A stretch of DNA of 64,000 bases, from positions 1,798,001 through 1,862,000 of the forward strand of contig NZ_PDJG01000001.1 of assembly GCF_002564005.1 (NCBI RefSeq), given 5' to 3'. The stretch comes from Sanguibacter antarcticus. GTDB taxonomy: Bacteria > Actinomycetota > Actinomycetes > Actinomycetales > Cellulomonadaceae. Under the pieces are notes generated by a model, which saw only the letters and a program-made list of their open reading frames with translations, did not search any database and was not told the DNA's origin. The stretch's first letter is position 1. Every line of letters begins with the position of its first letter. This document shows, in pieces, positions 25,209 to 32,133 of the stretch. The position numbers and the translations under genes are program-made.

Positions 25209-26555
25209 CTATTCCTCAGCGTTGAGTTCTTCGAGGCAAGGTGCGAGCAGTGTGTCGTTGGACTCGACGATCCAGGCGAGCTGCTCGTCGTCAGGGCGGG
25301 ATCGAATATCTGCGACCGTCGCCTCGGCACTGTCGCTGCTACCAGGGTGGTGAACCGTGGATGGCATGTCCGCACCGAAGACGTAGGCACTCGACACGAG
25401 GTGCAGAGTCCAGGCAAGGTCTTGATCCTCGGGGCTCGACCAGAAGTAGTCGCAGCGTCCTATGGCGAAATCTTCGGACGCATATTGCGCCCACGAGGCG
25501 ATAGGACCGACCGCCAGCCACAGTCCGTCGCCGTCTCCGAACGTTTCCACGAGGATCGATTGGGCATCTCGCTCGTCTACGAGACCGGGTTGACCGATGG
25601 TGACCGCGCCAGTGGAGTTCATGGCTGCCCGGAGGACGTCGAAACGTTCCGCCCACTCGGTGAAGTCCAGCAGATACCGGTCTGCCTCGCTAGGCCAGAC
25701 ACAGACCGTGGTGTCATGGGCTGTCGTCGCGCAAGCAGGGTCGGTCGGTGGGGTGCTCCTCGAGCGTCCGCTGAGTGCGTCATGGTCAAGACCTGCCCAG
25801 GAACCGCCGATGGCCAGCTGTGCAGACAAGAAAGGTGGTGTCATGACGAAGACCAATGTTACGAGGCACAACGAAGCAGGCAGCGCGCGGGAGACAACTC
25901 GTGTTCGGCGCCTCGTGTCGTGACGAGGCTGACTCTGTGCGAGGAGTGCAGCGACTGCCAGAACTGATGCCGACGCTGCCCATAGGAACATCACTGGAGT
26001 GCTCGCTTGAAACCAGGGCTGGTCGCTGGCGGGCAAAGTCGGCGAGTTCGTGGTGAGCGCGAACGTCACAAACAGCGCCAGGGCGGGGGCGAGCATGGGC
26101 GATGAAAAGAGCGTCCCCACGGTATACCCGCACAAGACCAGCGTGATGACCACCAGAAGGCCAATGATGGTGAACCCTGAGATCGGCACACCGGGCCCAT
26201 GAGCCGTCCAGCTGACAACACTGACGGTGACCATCGACAAGAGCGGAGGCAACAGAGCCCAAGCGACAGTCGCGCCAAGGTGAGCTGCCGCGGCGGCAAC
26301 GTACTGCCACCGCGTGATGTTGACGCTGTCCCAAGGGGCGTTCTCGGTGCGAAGCCTGGCGGTATCGGCGGCGCCTGCACCAAGAAGCGGTCCTACGTAC
26401 AACAAAGGCGAGAAAGCCCAAAGTGCGGCCTCAGGCCAGTCTTGGATCCATCTACTGTGAGCAGGCAGGAGAACCGCGAGCCAGACCGCGGTGCCTACAA
26501 GACTCCACAGCCGCATGCGAGACTTTCGCAGCTCGATAGCAAAAATTGTGAGCAT
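25209..26555 (-). CDS. Large membrane protein of the peptide ABC cassette
   Basis: The chosen ATG at 26555 gives 448 residues beginning MLTIFAIELRKSRMRLW and leading straight into a membrane helix. An ATG at 26579 would lie only six bases beyond the stem-loop and lacks a ribosome-binding site. Six helices fill residues 15-240. A soluble C-terminal domain of about 180 residues follows, with several cysteines (PACATTAHDTTVCVW; GRCDYFW; LAPCLEE) that probably face outside. This layout fits an ABC-2 permease with an extracytoplasmic domain. I do not recognise the family more precisely. It sits between the peptide gene and the ATPase gene. Confidence 0.75.
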   Translation of the reverse strand: MLTIFAIELRKSRMRLWSLVGTAVWLAVLLPAHSRWIQDWPEAALWAFSPLLYVGPLLGAGAADTARLRTENAPWDSVNITRWQYVAAAAAHLGATVAWALLPPLLSMVTVSVVSWTAHGPGVPISGFTIIGLLVVITLVLCGYTVGTLFSSPMLAPALALFVTFALTTNSPTLPASDQPWFQASTPVMFLWAASASVLAVAALLAQSQPRHDTRRRTRVVSRALPASLCLVTLVFVMTPPFLSAQLAIGGSWAGLDHDALSGRSRSTPPTDPACATTAHDTTVCVWPSEADRYLLDFTEWAERFDVLRAAMNSTGAVTIGQPGLVDERDAQSILVETFGDGDGLWLAVGPIASWAQYASEDFAIGRCDYFWSSPEDQDLAWTLHLVSSAYVFGADMPSTVHHPGSSDSAEATVADIRSRPDDEQLAWIVESNDTLLAPCLEELNAEE

Positions 26556-26584
26556 GTCTCTATCTGTCAGTTGTGGCATGGCAA

Positions 26585-26618
26585 GTGCTGGCCGCGGCGA
26601 GAGAGTCGCGGCCAGCAC
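26585..26618 (-). terminator. Attenuator-like stem-loop between peptide and transporter genes
   Basis: A 12-base perfect stem (gtgctggccgcg and complement) with a 10-base loop begins 12 bases past the stop of the peptide gene and ends 30 bases before the chosen start of the transporter operon. No other promoter is obvious between them, so partial readthrough is likely. This would give much peptide mRNA and less transporter mRNA, as in many bacteriocin operons. Confidence 0.75.
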
Positions 26619-26630
26619 CTCAGGCTTGAA

Positions 26631-26942
26631 CTACTTGATCGCGGTCTGTGCGTAGGACACGCTATATGTGCACTCGCCGCCCTGGAGGTACCCCACGTAT
26701 CCACTGGTCTTGTAGGTGTAGCCCGTGGTTACCGCTGACTGGGACGAGCAGGTCCCCGTCGTTGCATAGTTCGCCGCGACTGTCACAGCAGAACAGTACG
26801 AGTTGAACGCGGTGTTCCAGTACTGGCCCTGGCAGCCGTTGACTGGCACACCTGAGGCGGTGGCGCTGGCCACCGAAGCCGTTGCAAGTCCGAGGCTGGC
26901 AACGATGCCCAGCGCCGCGAAGCAAGTCTTCAAACGATTCAT
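26631..26942 (-). CDS. Secreted small four-cysteine peptide (candidate bacteriocin)
   Basis: The 103-residue precursor has a Sec signal peptide, MNRLKTCFAALGIVASLGLA, ending about residue 29 at ASA. It releases a mature peptide of about 74 residues rich in Tyr, Ser, Thr and Gly with four cysteines (NGCQG, NSYCSA, TGTCSS, GGECTY). A strong GGGGGGAT ribosome-binding site lies nine bases ahead of the ATG. It is followed by a stem-loop and a three-gene ABC transporter operon. Small secreted peptide plus ABC transporter is the layout of lactococcin-972-type and other leader-peptide bacteriocins, but the sequence lacks the lactococcin 972 tryptophan/glycine pattern. Two disulfides are plausible. 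A surface or signalling peptide is the alternative. Confidence 0.75.
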   Translation of the reverse strand: MNRLKTCFAALGIVASLGLATASVASATASGVPVNGCQGQYWNTAFNSYCSAVTVAANYATTGTCSSQSAVTTGYTYKTSGYVGYLQGGECTYSVSYAQTAIK

Positions 26943-26962
26943 TTGAGTCTATCCCCCCGATT

Positions 26963-27024
26963 CGACACGTTAGGGCTAAATGCCCCAACGCGTCGACAAT
27001 ATAGTAAGGGCGATATGGCGTCAA
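26963..27024 (-). promoter_or_regulatory. Promoter and leader hairpin of the peptide gene
   Basis: On the minus strand TTGACG (27019-27024) and TATTGT (26996-27001) are 17 bases apart, a good sigma-70-type promoter. Directly after the -10 box, 26963-26995 folds into a 13-pair hairpin with a 7-base loop, fully paired if two G-U pairs are allowed. The start point would fall within its first arm. The element could be an operator or an mRNA-stabilising 5' hairpin. Confidence 0.65.
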
Positions 27025-27049
27025 TGAGGCGTTATGACCGGCGTGTCTA

Positions 27050-27456
27050 CCCGTCTTCCTGTTGAAGGTGGAGTAGTACGAGAACTGCGGGGCCTTGCCC
27101 TCTGAGTGCCAGGGCTCCGGCAAGGCCACTGTCCATGCGGGGAGTGCGAAGTCTGCGACGGGTTGGTCGTGTCGGACGTAGTGGCGCAGTCCTGCGGTGG
27201 TATTCGTCCATCCGGGCAGGCGTAGCAGGCTGGTCGCGGTCGAGCGCAAGGTCGCCATGGCGTGGGGTGCGTTGCTGGTCTGGACGGTGGAGTGGTCTTC
27301 CTCGTAGACGACGTCGCGGACCCAGTGCAGGCGGTTCTCGATGCGCCAGCGGCCCTGCACCCAGGTCGCGATCTGATCGGATGATGCTTCGGTGGAAGTG
27401 ATCGAGGGGATGACGTAGACGACTTCGACGGTCGTGTGTGTCTCGTACCGGGTTTA
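27050..27456 (-). pseudogene. ISAs1-family transposase, C-terminal half
   Basis: In the minus frame the segment reads YETHTTVEVVYVI, then DQIATWVQGRWRIENRLHWVRDV, EEDHSTVQTSNAPHAMATLR and SLLRLPGWTNTTAGLRHYVRH. This is the conserved C-terminal part of ISAs1-family transposases including the catalytic glutamate (IENRLHW). The frame is closed upstream by TAA at 27457-27459, so the N-terminal half is missing here. The exact lower border is uncertain. The peptide-gene promoter lies at the end of this remnant. Confidence 0.8.
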
Positions 27457-27544
27457 GTGGGGGCTCGGGACTGGCGCTTCGGCAGTAGTCGAGGAGTTGC
27501 GCGTTCGGGTGTTTGAATCGCCCTGGGGCTGATGGAGAGTCGCG

Positions 27545-28432
27545 CTATTGGATTCCGACGACCTGGTGGCGGTCGGTTCGATCAGCATAGAAGGCCTGCT
27601 CGTACTCGGCGGGTGGGACGTCGCCGAGGTAGCCGTGCAGGCGCTGGGTGTTGTGCCAGTGGACCCACCCGAGGGTGGCGAGCTCGACGTCCTCGACTGT
27701 CTTCCAGGGCCGTTGGCGAGCGGGTCCACGGATGAGTTCGGCCTTGTAGTAGCCGTTCACGGTCTCGGCCAGCGCGTTGTCATAGCTGTCGCCCACGGTT
27801 CCGATCGACGGGGTCGCTCCGATCTCGGCGAGACGTTCCCCGTATCGGATCGAGGTGAATTGACTGCCGGCATCGCTGTGACATCGCAGGCCGGGCAGGT
27901 TCGCCCCGCGTGACCAGCGGGCCATCTCGATCGCATCCAAGACGGTCTCGGTCCGCATCGTCGGGGCCGCTCGCCAGCCCACGATCATCCGGGAGTAGGC
28001 ATCGATGATGAAGCAGACGTAGGCGACCCCGGCCCAGGTCGGTACGTAGGTCAGGTCCGTCACCCACAGCTGGTTCGGAGCGCTGGCAGTGAAGTCACGG
28101 CCCACGAGATCGGGGTGTCGGGCCGCGCGCGGGTCAGGCCGGGTGGTCCGCACCCGTTTGGTCCGGCGCACGCCCTCGATCCCCGCGGCCCGCATCAGGC
28201 GGGCGATCTGGTCCCGGCCGACGTCGATCCCGGCCCGACCCGCTGCTTTCCAGAGCTTGCGTGCCCCGTAGACCTGGTAGTTCGCCTCCCACAGCGCCAC
28301 CAACGCAGGCCCGTTGACAGCATCACGGACCTGGCGAACCGAGGGCGGCCGGCTCCTTCTGGCGTAGTAGGTGCTGGGGGCCACCTGCAACACCGTGCAG
28401 ATGAGCTCGACTCCCAAACGACTGTCTTCCAC
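27545..28432 (-). CDS. IS3-family transposase OrfB (integrase core)
   Basis: The frame of 295 residues holds the N-terminal HTH_21-type segment (NYQVYGARKLWKAAGRAGIDVGRDQIARLM) and an rve integrase core. The catalytic residues are visible in WVTDLTY, HSDAGSQFTS and YDNALAETVNGYYKAEL. The open frame extends upstream of the GTG at 28432 through QVAAFIDANRED, in the -1 frame relative to OrfA. It is therefore probably made as an OrfAB fusion by programmed frameshifting near 28465-28480. The core is complete. Confidence 0.92.
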   Translation of the reverse strand: MEDSRLGVELICTVLQVAPSTYYARRSRPPSVRQVRDAVNGPALVALWEANYQVYGARKLWKAAGRAGIDVGRDQIARLMRAAGIEGVRRTKRVRTTRPDPRAARHPDLVGRDFTASAPNQLWVTDLTYVPTWAGVAYVCFIIDAYSRMIVGWRAAPTMRTETVLDAIEMARWSRGANLPGLRCHSDAGSQFTSIRYGERLAEIGATPSIGTVGDSYDNALAETVNGYYKAELIRGPARQRPWKTVEDVELATLGWVHWHNTQRLHGYLGDVPPAEYEQAFYADRTDRHQVVGIQ

Positions 28433-28464
28433 GAGGTCCTCGCGGTTGGCGTCGATGAACGCGG

Positions 28465-28806
28465 CTACTTGTTCTGGCGGTCGAGCTCCGCCCCGAAGAA
28501 ATGGGCTGCTCGCCGCAGGATCTCATTCGCGCGCTTGAGCTCCCGGTTCTCCTGCTCCAAGGCCTTCACCCGAGCAGCCTCGTCGGTCGTCACACCCGGG
28601 GTGACGCCTTCGTCGATGTCGGCCTGCTTGACCCAGACCCGGAGCGACTCGACTCCATAGCCCAGCTGTGTCGCGACTCGATGGACCGTGCCGTGCTCGG
28701 TCCCCAGCTCTGCTCGCAGCGAGCGGACCATTCGGACCGCGGCAGACTTCTCCTGATCGGAGTACCGCCTCATGGTCGGCTTCCCCGCACTCTGTTCCTT
28801 CGGCAT
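28465..28806 (-). CDS. IS3-family OrfA (helix-turn-helix)
   Basis: From the ATG at 28806, preceded by GAGG, the product is 113 residues. It contains a helix-turn-helix region (HRVATQLGYGVESLRVWVKQ) and a leucine-zipper-like C-terminus (VKALEQENRELKRANEILRRAAHFF) as in IS3 OrfA proteins. It binds the element ends and joins OrfB by -1 frameshifting before its TAG. Confidence 0.92.
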   Translation of the reverse strand: MPKEQSAGKPTMRRYSDQEKSAAVRMVRSLRAELGTEHGTVHRVATQLGYGVESLRVWVKQADIDEGVTPGVTTDEAARVKALEQENRELKRANEILRRAAHFFGAELDRQNK

Positions 28807-28906
28807 GAGTCCATCCTCGTTCCCAAGCTCAGGCGACTCCACCGAACCCAGGGCGATTCACCCACCTACCACGCCACAGTCACTAACTGAACGGCATTGC
28901 GCCTAG

Positions 28907-30630
28907 CCTCGATCTTTCATCGAGCAGTTGAGTTCGGGCGCTTGGGCGTCGGCGCGCCTGTGTGGCCGTGATTTTGCCGTGTGGGTATGACAAATGGCCC
29001 CCTATCGTCGGGGTGGGCGCCGGTTCCATGGTCGAGTGGTCGTTCGGGAGTCGTTGAGGCAGGGACCTTGCTGGTGATCAGGAGGGCGCGGCCCGAACTC
29101 TGAGAGCGGAGACTGCTCGTGCTGCCAGGGCCGCCCAGGGCGCTCGGTCGGCCAGGCGCAGCCAGGTTCGCCGGCCGGTTCGCGCCAGAACCGCGGGGAT
29201 CGTGAACAGACGCAGCCGCAGTCTCTTGGGGTCCCAGCGGCGGGCCTCGTGGCCAGCGAGGGAGAGCATTCCCATCCAAGCCAGCAGGTCGCCGGCCAGT
29301 GCGACGATGGCGCACCAGATCTGGTTCTGGGCGAAGGCTTTGAGTGGCCGGTTCCGCAGTCCGGCTGGGGGGAACCTCTCGCTTGAAGCGAAGCGCGCGG
29401 GGGAGCTTTGGCGATCCGGATGCGGTCTTCGCATCTGGCGCGGCGGCGGTGGCGTAGCTCGAGGTCAGGGAGCTGGCCGGTGCGCGTGTTCGTCACGAAC
29501 GCGGTGATGGGCATGGCGTCGACGTCGTCGAAACGCAGCTGCGCGCCGGGGTGGGGCAGTTCTTTGCGGACGATGACGCGCATGCCCTTGGGCCAGCCGG
29601 TCAGGTCCATCAGGGCTGTGAGCTCAGCGACCCCGGCGCCGTCACGGATCTCGTCGTGGGCGTCCAACGCCGGGGCCCAGACTTTCGGCGGGATGAGGGC
29701 GAGCAGGTCGGGGGTGTTCTCGGGCAGGGTGAAGCCGATCGAGTAGGCCAGGCGCCCGGCGGTGAGGTGCTCGATGAGGGCTTTGGTGCCTCCGGCGCCG
29801 TCGGTGCGGACCAGGATCTTCTTCGTTCCTCGCCGGCGCCCACTGTGCCCGGGGAGCTGGGCGAGGGCGTCCTGGGCCTCTGCGATGTGATCGGCAGCAG
29901 TGTTCGACCCTGCGTTGCCCGGGCGCAGCCCGATCGCCAGCGGTTCCCCAGTACCCTCGCCACCGTGGTCAAGGAAGGAGCAGAGCGGGTGGAACCCGAA
30001 GCCGCGCTTGAACGTCGGCGCCGCCGACTCCTTCTCCGAGTGTGCCGTGACCAGCGTCGCGTCCAGGTCGACAACCAGCGGGGACTTCACATCGCGGGCG
30101 TGATCAGGGGCGTGCCCCCGGCCAGGCGCCACGCCGCCGAGCGTGCCCTCGCTCGGGCGGTGTTGATCGCCCGCAGCGCCGCCAGGGCATCCGCAGCCAA
30201 CGCCGCGATCACCCGGGAGACCGTCGGATCCGAGTCCACCGGCCCGTAGAGACCAGGCTCGGCGCGCAGCACCGCGATGTCCGCGAGAGCGTCCCCGCCC
30301 AGCGCCAACGCGACCGCCAGATCCAGGATCACCTTGCCCGGGTCGTGCACCGCGGTCGGCTTCCGCCACGCCAACAACGCCTCTCCCAGCGCCCGGTCCA
30401 AGCCGCTCGCGCGGATCGTCTCGGTGAGCAGCACACCGCCAGCCTGACTGACCGCAGCAGTCGTTGACGTGGCGATGTCCAGACGGGGATAGACGACGGT
30501 ACTCTTCACCTTGAAGGTGCTCATCGAACTGGACCAATGTGTATCCAGACAATCCACATTCTCCCAGTTCAGGGGCACTTTCTTGCGTCACGACACGGGT
30601 ATCAGACCGCCCCGCCATGAAAGCCCGAGG
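28907..30630 (-). mobile_element. IS1380-family insertion sequence, copy 2 (decayed)
   Basis: The terminal repeats are identical to those of copy 1: cctcgatctttcat at 28907 and the complement of cctcgggctttcat ending at 30630. The element is 1724 bases, 38 longer than copy 1. The left flank is CTAG (28903-28906) and the right flank TTAG (30631-30634), a target duplication with one changed base. It interrupts an antitoxin-like gene on its right side. Confidence 0.88.
29078..30524 (-). pseudogene. IS1380-family transposase of copy 2, two frameshifts
   Basis: The start is the ATG at 30524 (MSTFKVKSTVVYPRLD). The frame is lost around 30090-30115 after AAWRLAGG and resumes as SPLVVDLDATLVTAHSEKE. 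It is lost again near 29385-29420, where about 43 bases with a small hairpin (cgcgcttcgcttcaagcg) replace six bases of copy 1. The remaining C-terminus, NRPLKAFAQNQIWCAIV to RAAPS, lies in another frame. The product is very unlikely to be active. Confidence 0.88.
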
Positions 30631-30634
30631 TTAG

Positions 30635-30860
30635 CGGGCACAAGAGTGAACCCGTCCCCGTCCCCCTTGGCGACGTTGGCGAGCGCTCCGCCGAGCGGGT
30701 CGAGCACAATATTAGGGACGATGACCTCCTCACCGGACTCGGAAAGCGTCAGAGTCACCGGCGTGTGCGCGTCGGCACCGGGGTGAGCAGCTCCAGCGAG
30801 AACCCTCAAAGCGGCGCGCGCGAACTCGACATCCCTTGCCTCGGGGAGAACTGACAGCAT
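30635..30860 (-). pseudogene. Truncated antitoxin-like DNA-binding protein, N-terminal part
   Basis: The frame MLSVLPEARDVEFARAALRVL continues through VTLTLSESGEEVIVPNIV and GDGDGFTLVPA, then is cut by the right end of IS1380 copy 2. Excisionase/antitoxin-family proteins with this N-terminus continue with an HTH segment right after a FTLVPVxxELT-type sequence, which is missing here. The gene was probably the antitoxin of a toxin-antitoxin pair; no toxin gene remains beside it. Confidence 0.7.
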
Positions 30861-31017
30861 CGCAGTCCTGGCCTACTCCAAACGAAACAAGTGCAGTAAT
30901 CGCAATAAATGAATCGGAACTTTGACTGTCAAACCTGGAGAGTCGATGAATCTTTTGCGGACTGCGTGCGGACCGGCGGGGTCTAAAGCGCCACTGACCC
31001 GCGGCGATGCCCTCAAC

Positions 31018-31050
31018 TCAGACGTTAAACCGGAACTCCACCACGTCGCC
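31018..31050 (-). repeat. ychF 3' end, parental form of the R1/R2 repeats (R3)
   Basis: These 33 bases are the last codons of ychF (GDVVEFRFNV, TGA). The blocks at 11309 and 13546 carry the same residues with synonymous changes and TAG stops, in the same orientation. The 3' end of a conserved gene is a usual attachment site for integrative elements, because integration restores the coding end. Confidence 0.65.
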
Positions 31051-32103
31051 GTCGTGCATGACGTAGTCCTTGCCCTCGATGCGGGCCTTGCCCGCGGAGC
31101 GGGCAGCAGCGATGGAACCAGTCTCGACGAGGTCGTCGAACGAGATGACCTCAGCCTTGATGAAGCCGCGCTCGAAGTCGGTGTGGATGACACCGGCAGC
31201 CTGAGGAGCCGTCCAGCCCGTGTGGATGGTCCAGGCGCGCGACTCCTTCGGCCCTGCCGTGAGGTAGGTCTGCAGACCGAGGGTCTCGAAACCGACGCGG
31301 GCGAGCTTGTCGAGGCCCGGCTCGTCGACGCCGGAGTCAGCGAGCATCTCGGCGGCCTCGTCGGGCTCGAGCTCGACGAGCTCGGACTCGAACTTCGCGT
31401 CGAGGAAGATCGCGTGCGCGGGGGCGACGAGCTCGCACAGCTCGGCCTGGAACGCCTCGTCGGCCAAGCCCGCGTCGTCGGTGTTGAACACGTAGATGAA
31501 CGGCTTCGCCGTCATGAGCTGGAGCGACGCCAGCTGGTCGAGGTCGAGCTTCGCCTTCGCTGCGCCGGCGAAGAGCGTGGTCCCCTCCTCGAGGAGCTTC
31601 TGGGCCTCGAGCGCCGTCGCCAGCAGGGCTGCGTCGCCCTTCTTGATCCGGACCTCCTTCTCCAGGCGCGGGACGGTCTTCTCGAGCGTCTGGAGGTCAG
31701 CGAGGATGAGCTCGGTGTTGATCGTCTCGATGTCGTCCTTCGGCGAGACCTTGCCATCGACATGGACGACGTCCGGGTCGGCGAACGCCCTCGTCACCTG
31801 GCAGATCGCGTCAGCCTCACGGATGTTCGCGAGGAACTTGTTCCCCAGCCCCTCCCCCTCGCTCGCGCCGCGCACGATGCCGGCGATGTCGACGAACGAC
31901 ACGCTCGCCGGCAGGATCCGCTCGGAGCCGAAGATCTCAGCGAGCTTCGCGAGCCGCGGATCAGGCAGCGGCACGATCCCGATGTTCGGCTCGATCGTCG
32001 CGAACGGGTAGTTCGCAGCGAGAACCGAGGCGCGGGTGAGCGCGTTGAACAGGGTTGACTTGCCGACGTTGGGTAGACCGGCGATACCGATAGTGAGAGC
32101 CAC
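31018..32103 (-). CDS. ychF: Redox-regulated ATPase YchF
   Basis: The 361-residue protein has the complete YchF layout: P-loop GIAGLPNVGKSTLF at residue 5, FVDIAGIVRGASEGEGLGNKFL (switch region), and the C-terminal TGS-like domain ending FERGFIKAEVISFDDL and VEFRFNV. YchF is an Obg-family P-loop protein that prefers ATP and associates with ribosomes and stress responses. It is a single conserved gene; the accessory island begins directly after its stop. The length is normal. Confidence 0.95.
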   Translation of the reverse strand: MALTIGIAGLPNVGKSTLFNALTRASVLAANYPFATIEPNIGIVPLPDPRLAKLAEIFGSERILPASVSFVDIAGIVRGASEGEGLGNKFLANIREADAICQVTRAFADPDVVHVDGKVSPKDDIETINTELILADLQTLEKTVPRLEKEVRIKKGDAALLATALEAQKLLEEGTTLFAGAAKAKLDLDQLASLQLMTAKPFIYVFNTDDAGLADEAFQAELCELVAPAHAIFLDAKFESELVELEPDEAAEMLADSGVDEPGLDKLARVGFETLGLQTYLTAGPKESRAWTIHTGWTAPQAAGVIHTDFERGFIKAEVISFDDLVETGSIAAARSAGKARIEGKDYVMHDGDVVEFRFNV

Positions 32104-32133
32104 GAGAGAAGAGTCTACGTGGGACCCTCGCCG

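Larger units (their letters stand above)
27514..28860 (-). mobile_element. IS3-family insertion sequence
   Basis: The 1347-base element has imperfect inverted repeats beginning TGAATCGCCCTGGG at both ends (27514 and complement ending at 28860). It contains orfA and orfB in the usual -1 frame relation. The adjoining bases, gtt on the left and ccc on the right, do not form a target duplication. At least one flank has therefore been exchanged by recombination or deletion after insertion. Confidence 0.9.

Noticed and set aside
26631..26942. Lactococcin 972 family assignment for the small peptide
   Set aside because: The gene order is similar but the mature sequence lacks the conserved glycine/tryptophan pattern of that family.
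30525..30618. Long frame beginning at 30618 as a single transposase of IS1380 copy 2
   Set aside because: Its first part is out of frame with the conserved transposase N-terminus, which is encoded in a different frame from 30524.
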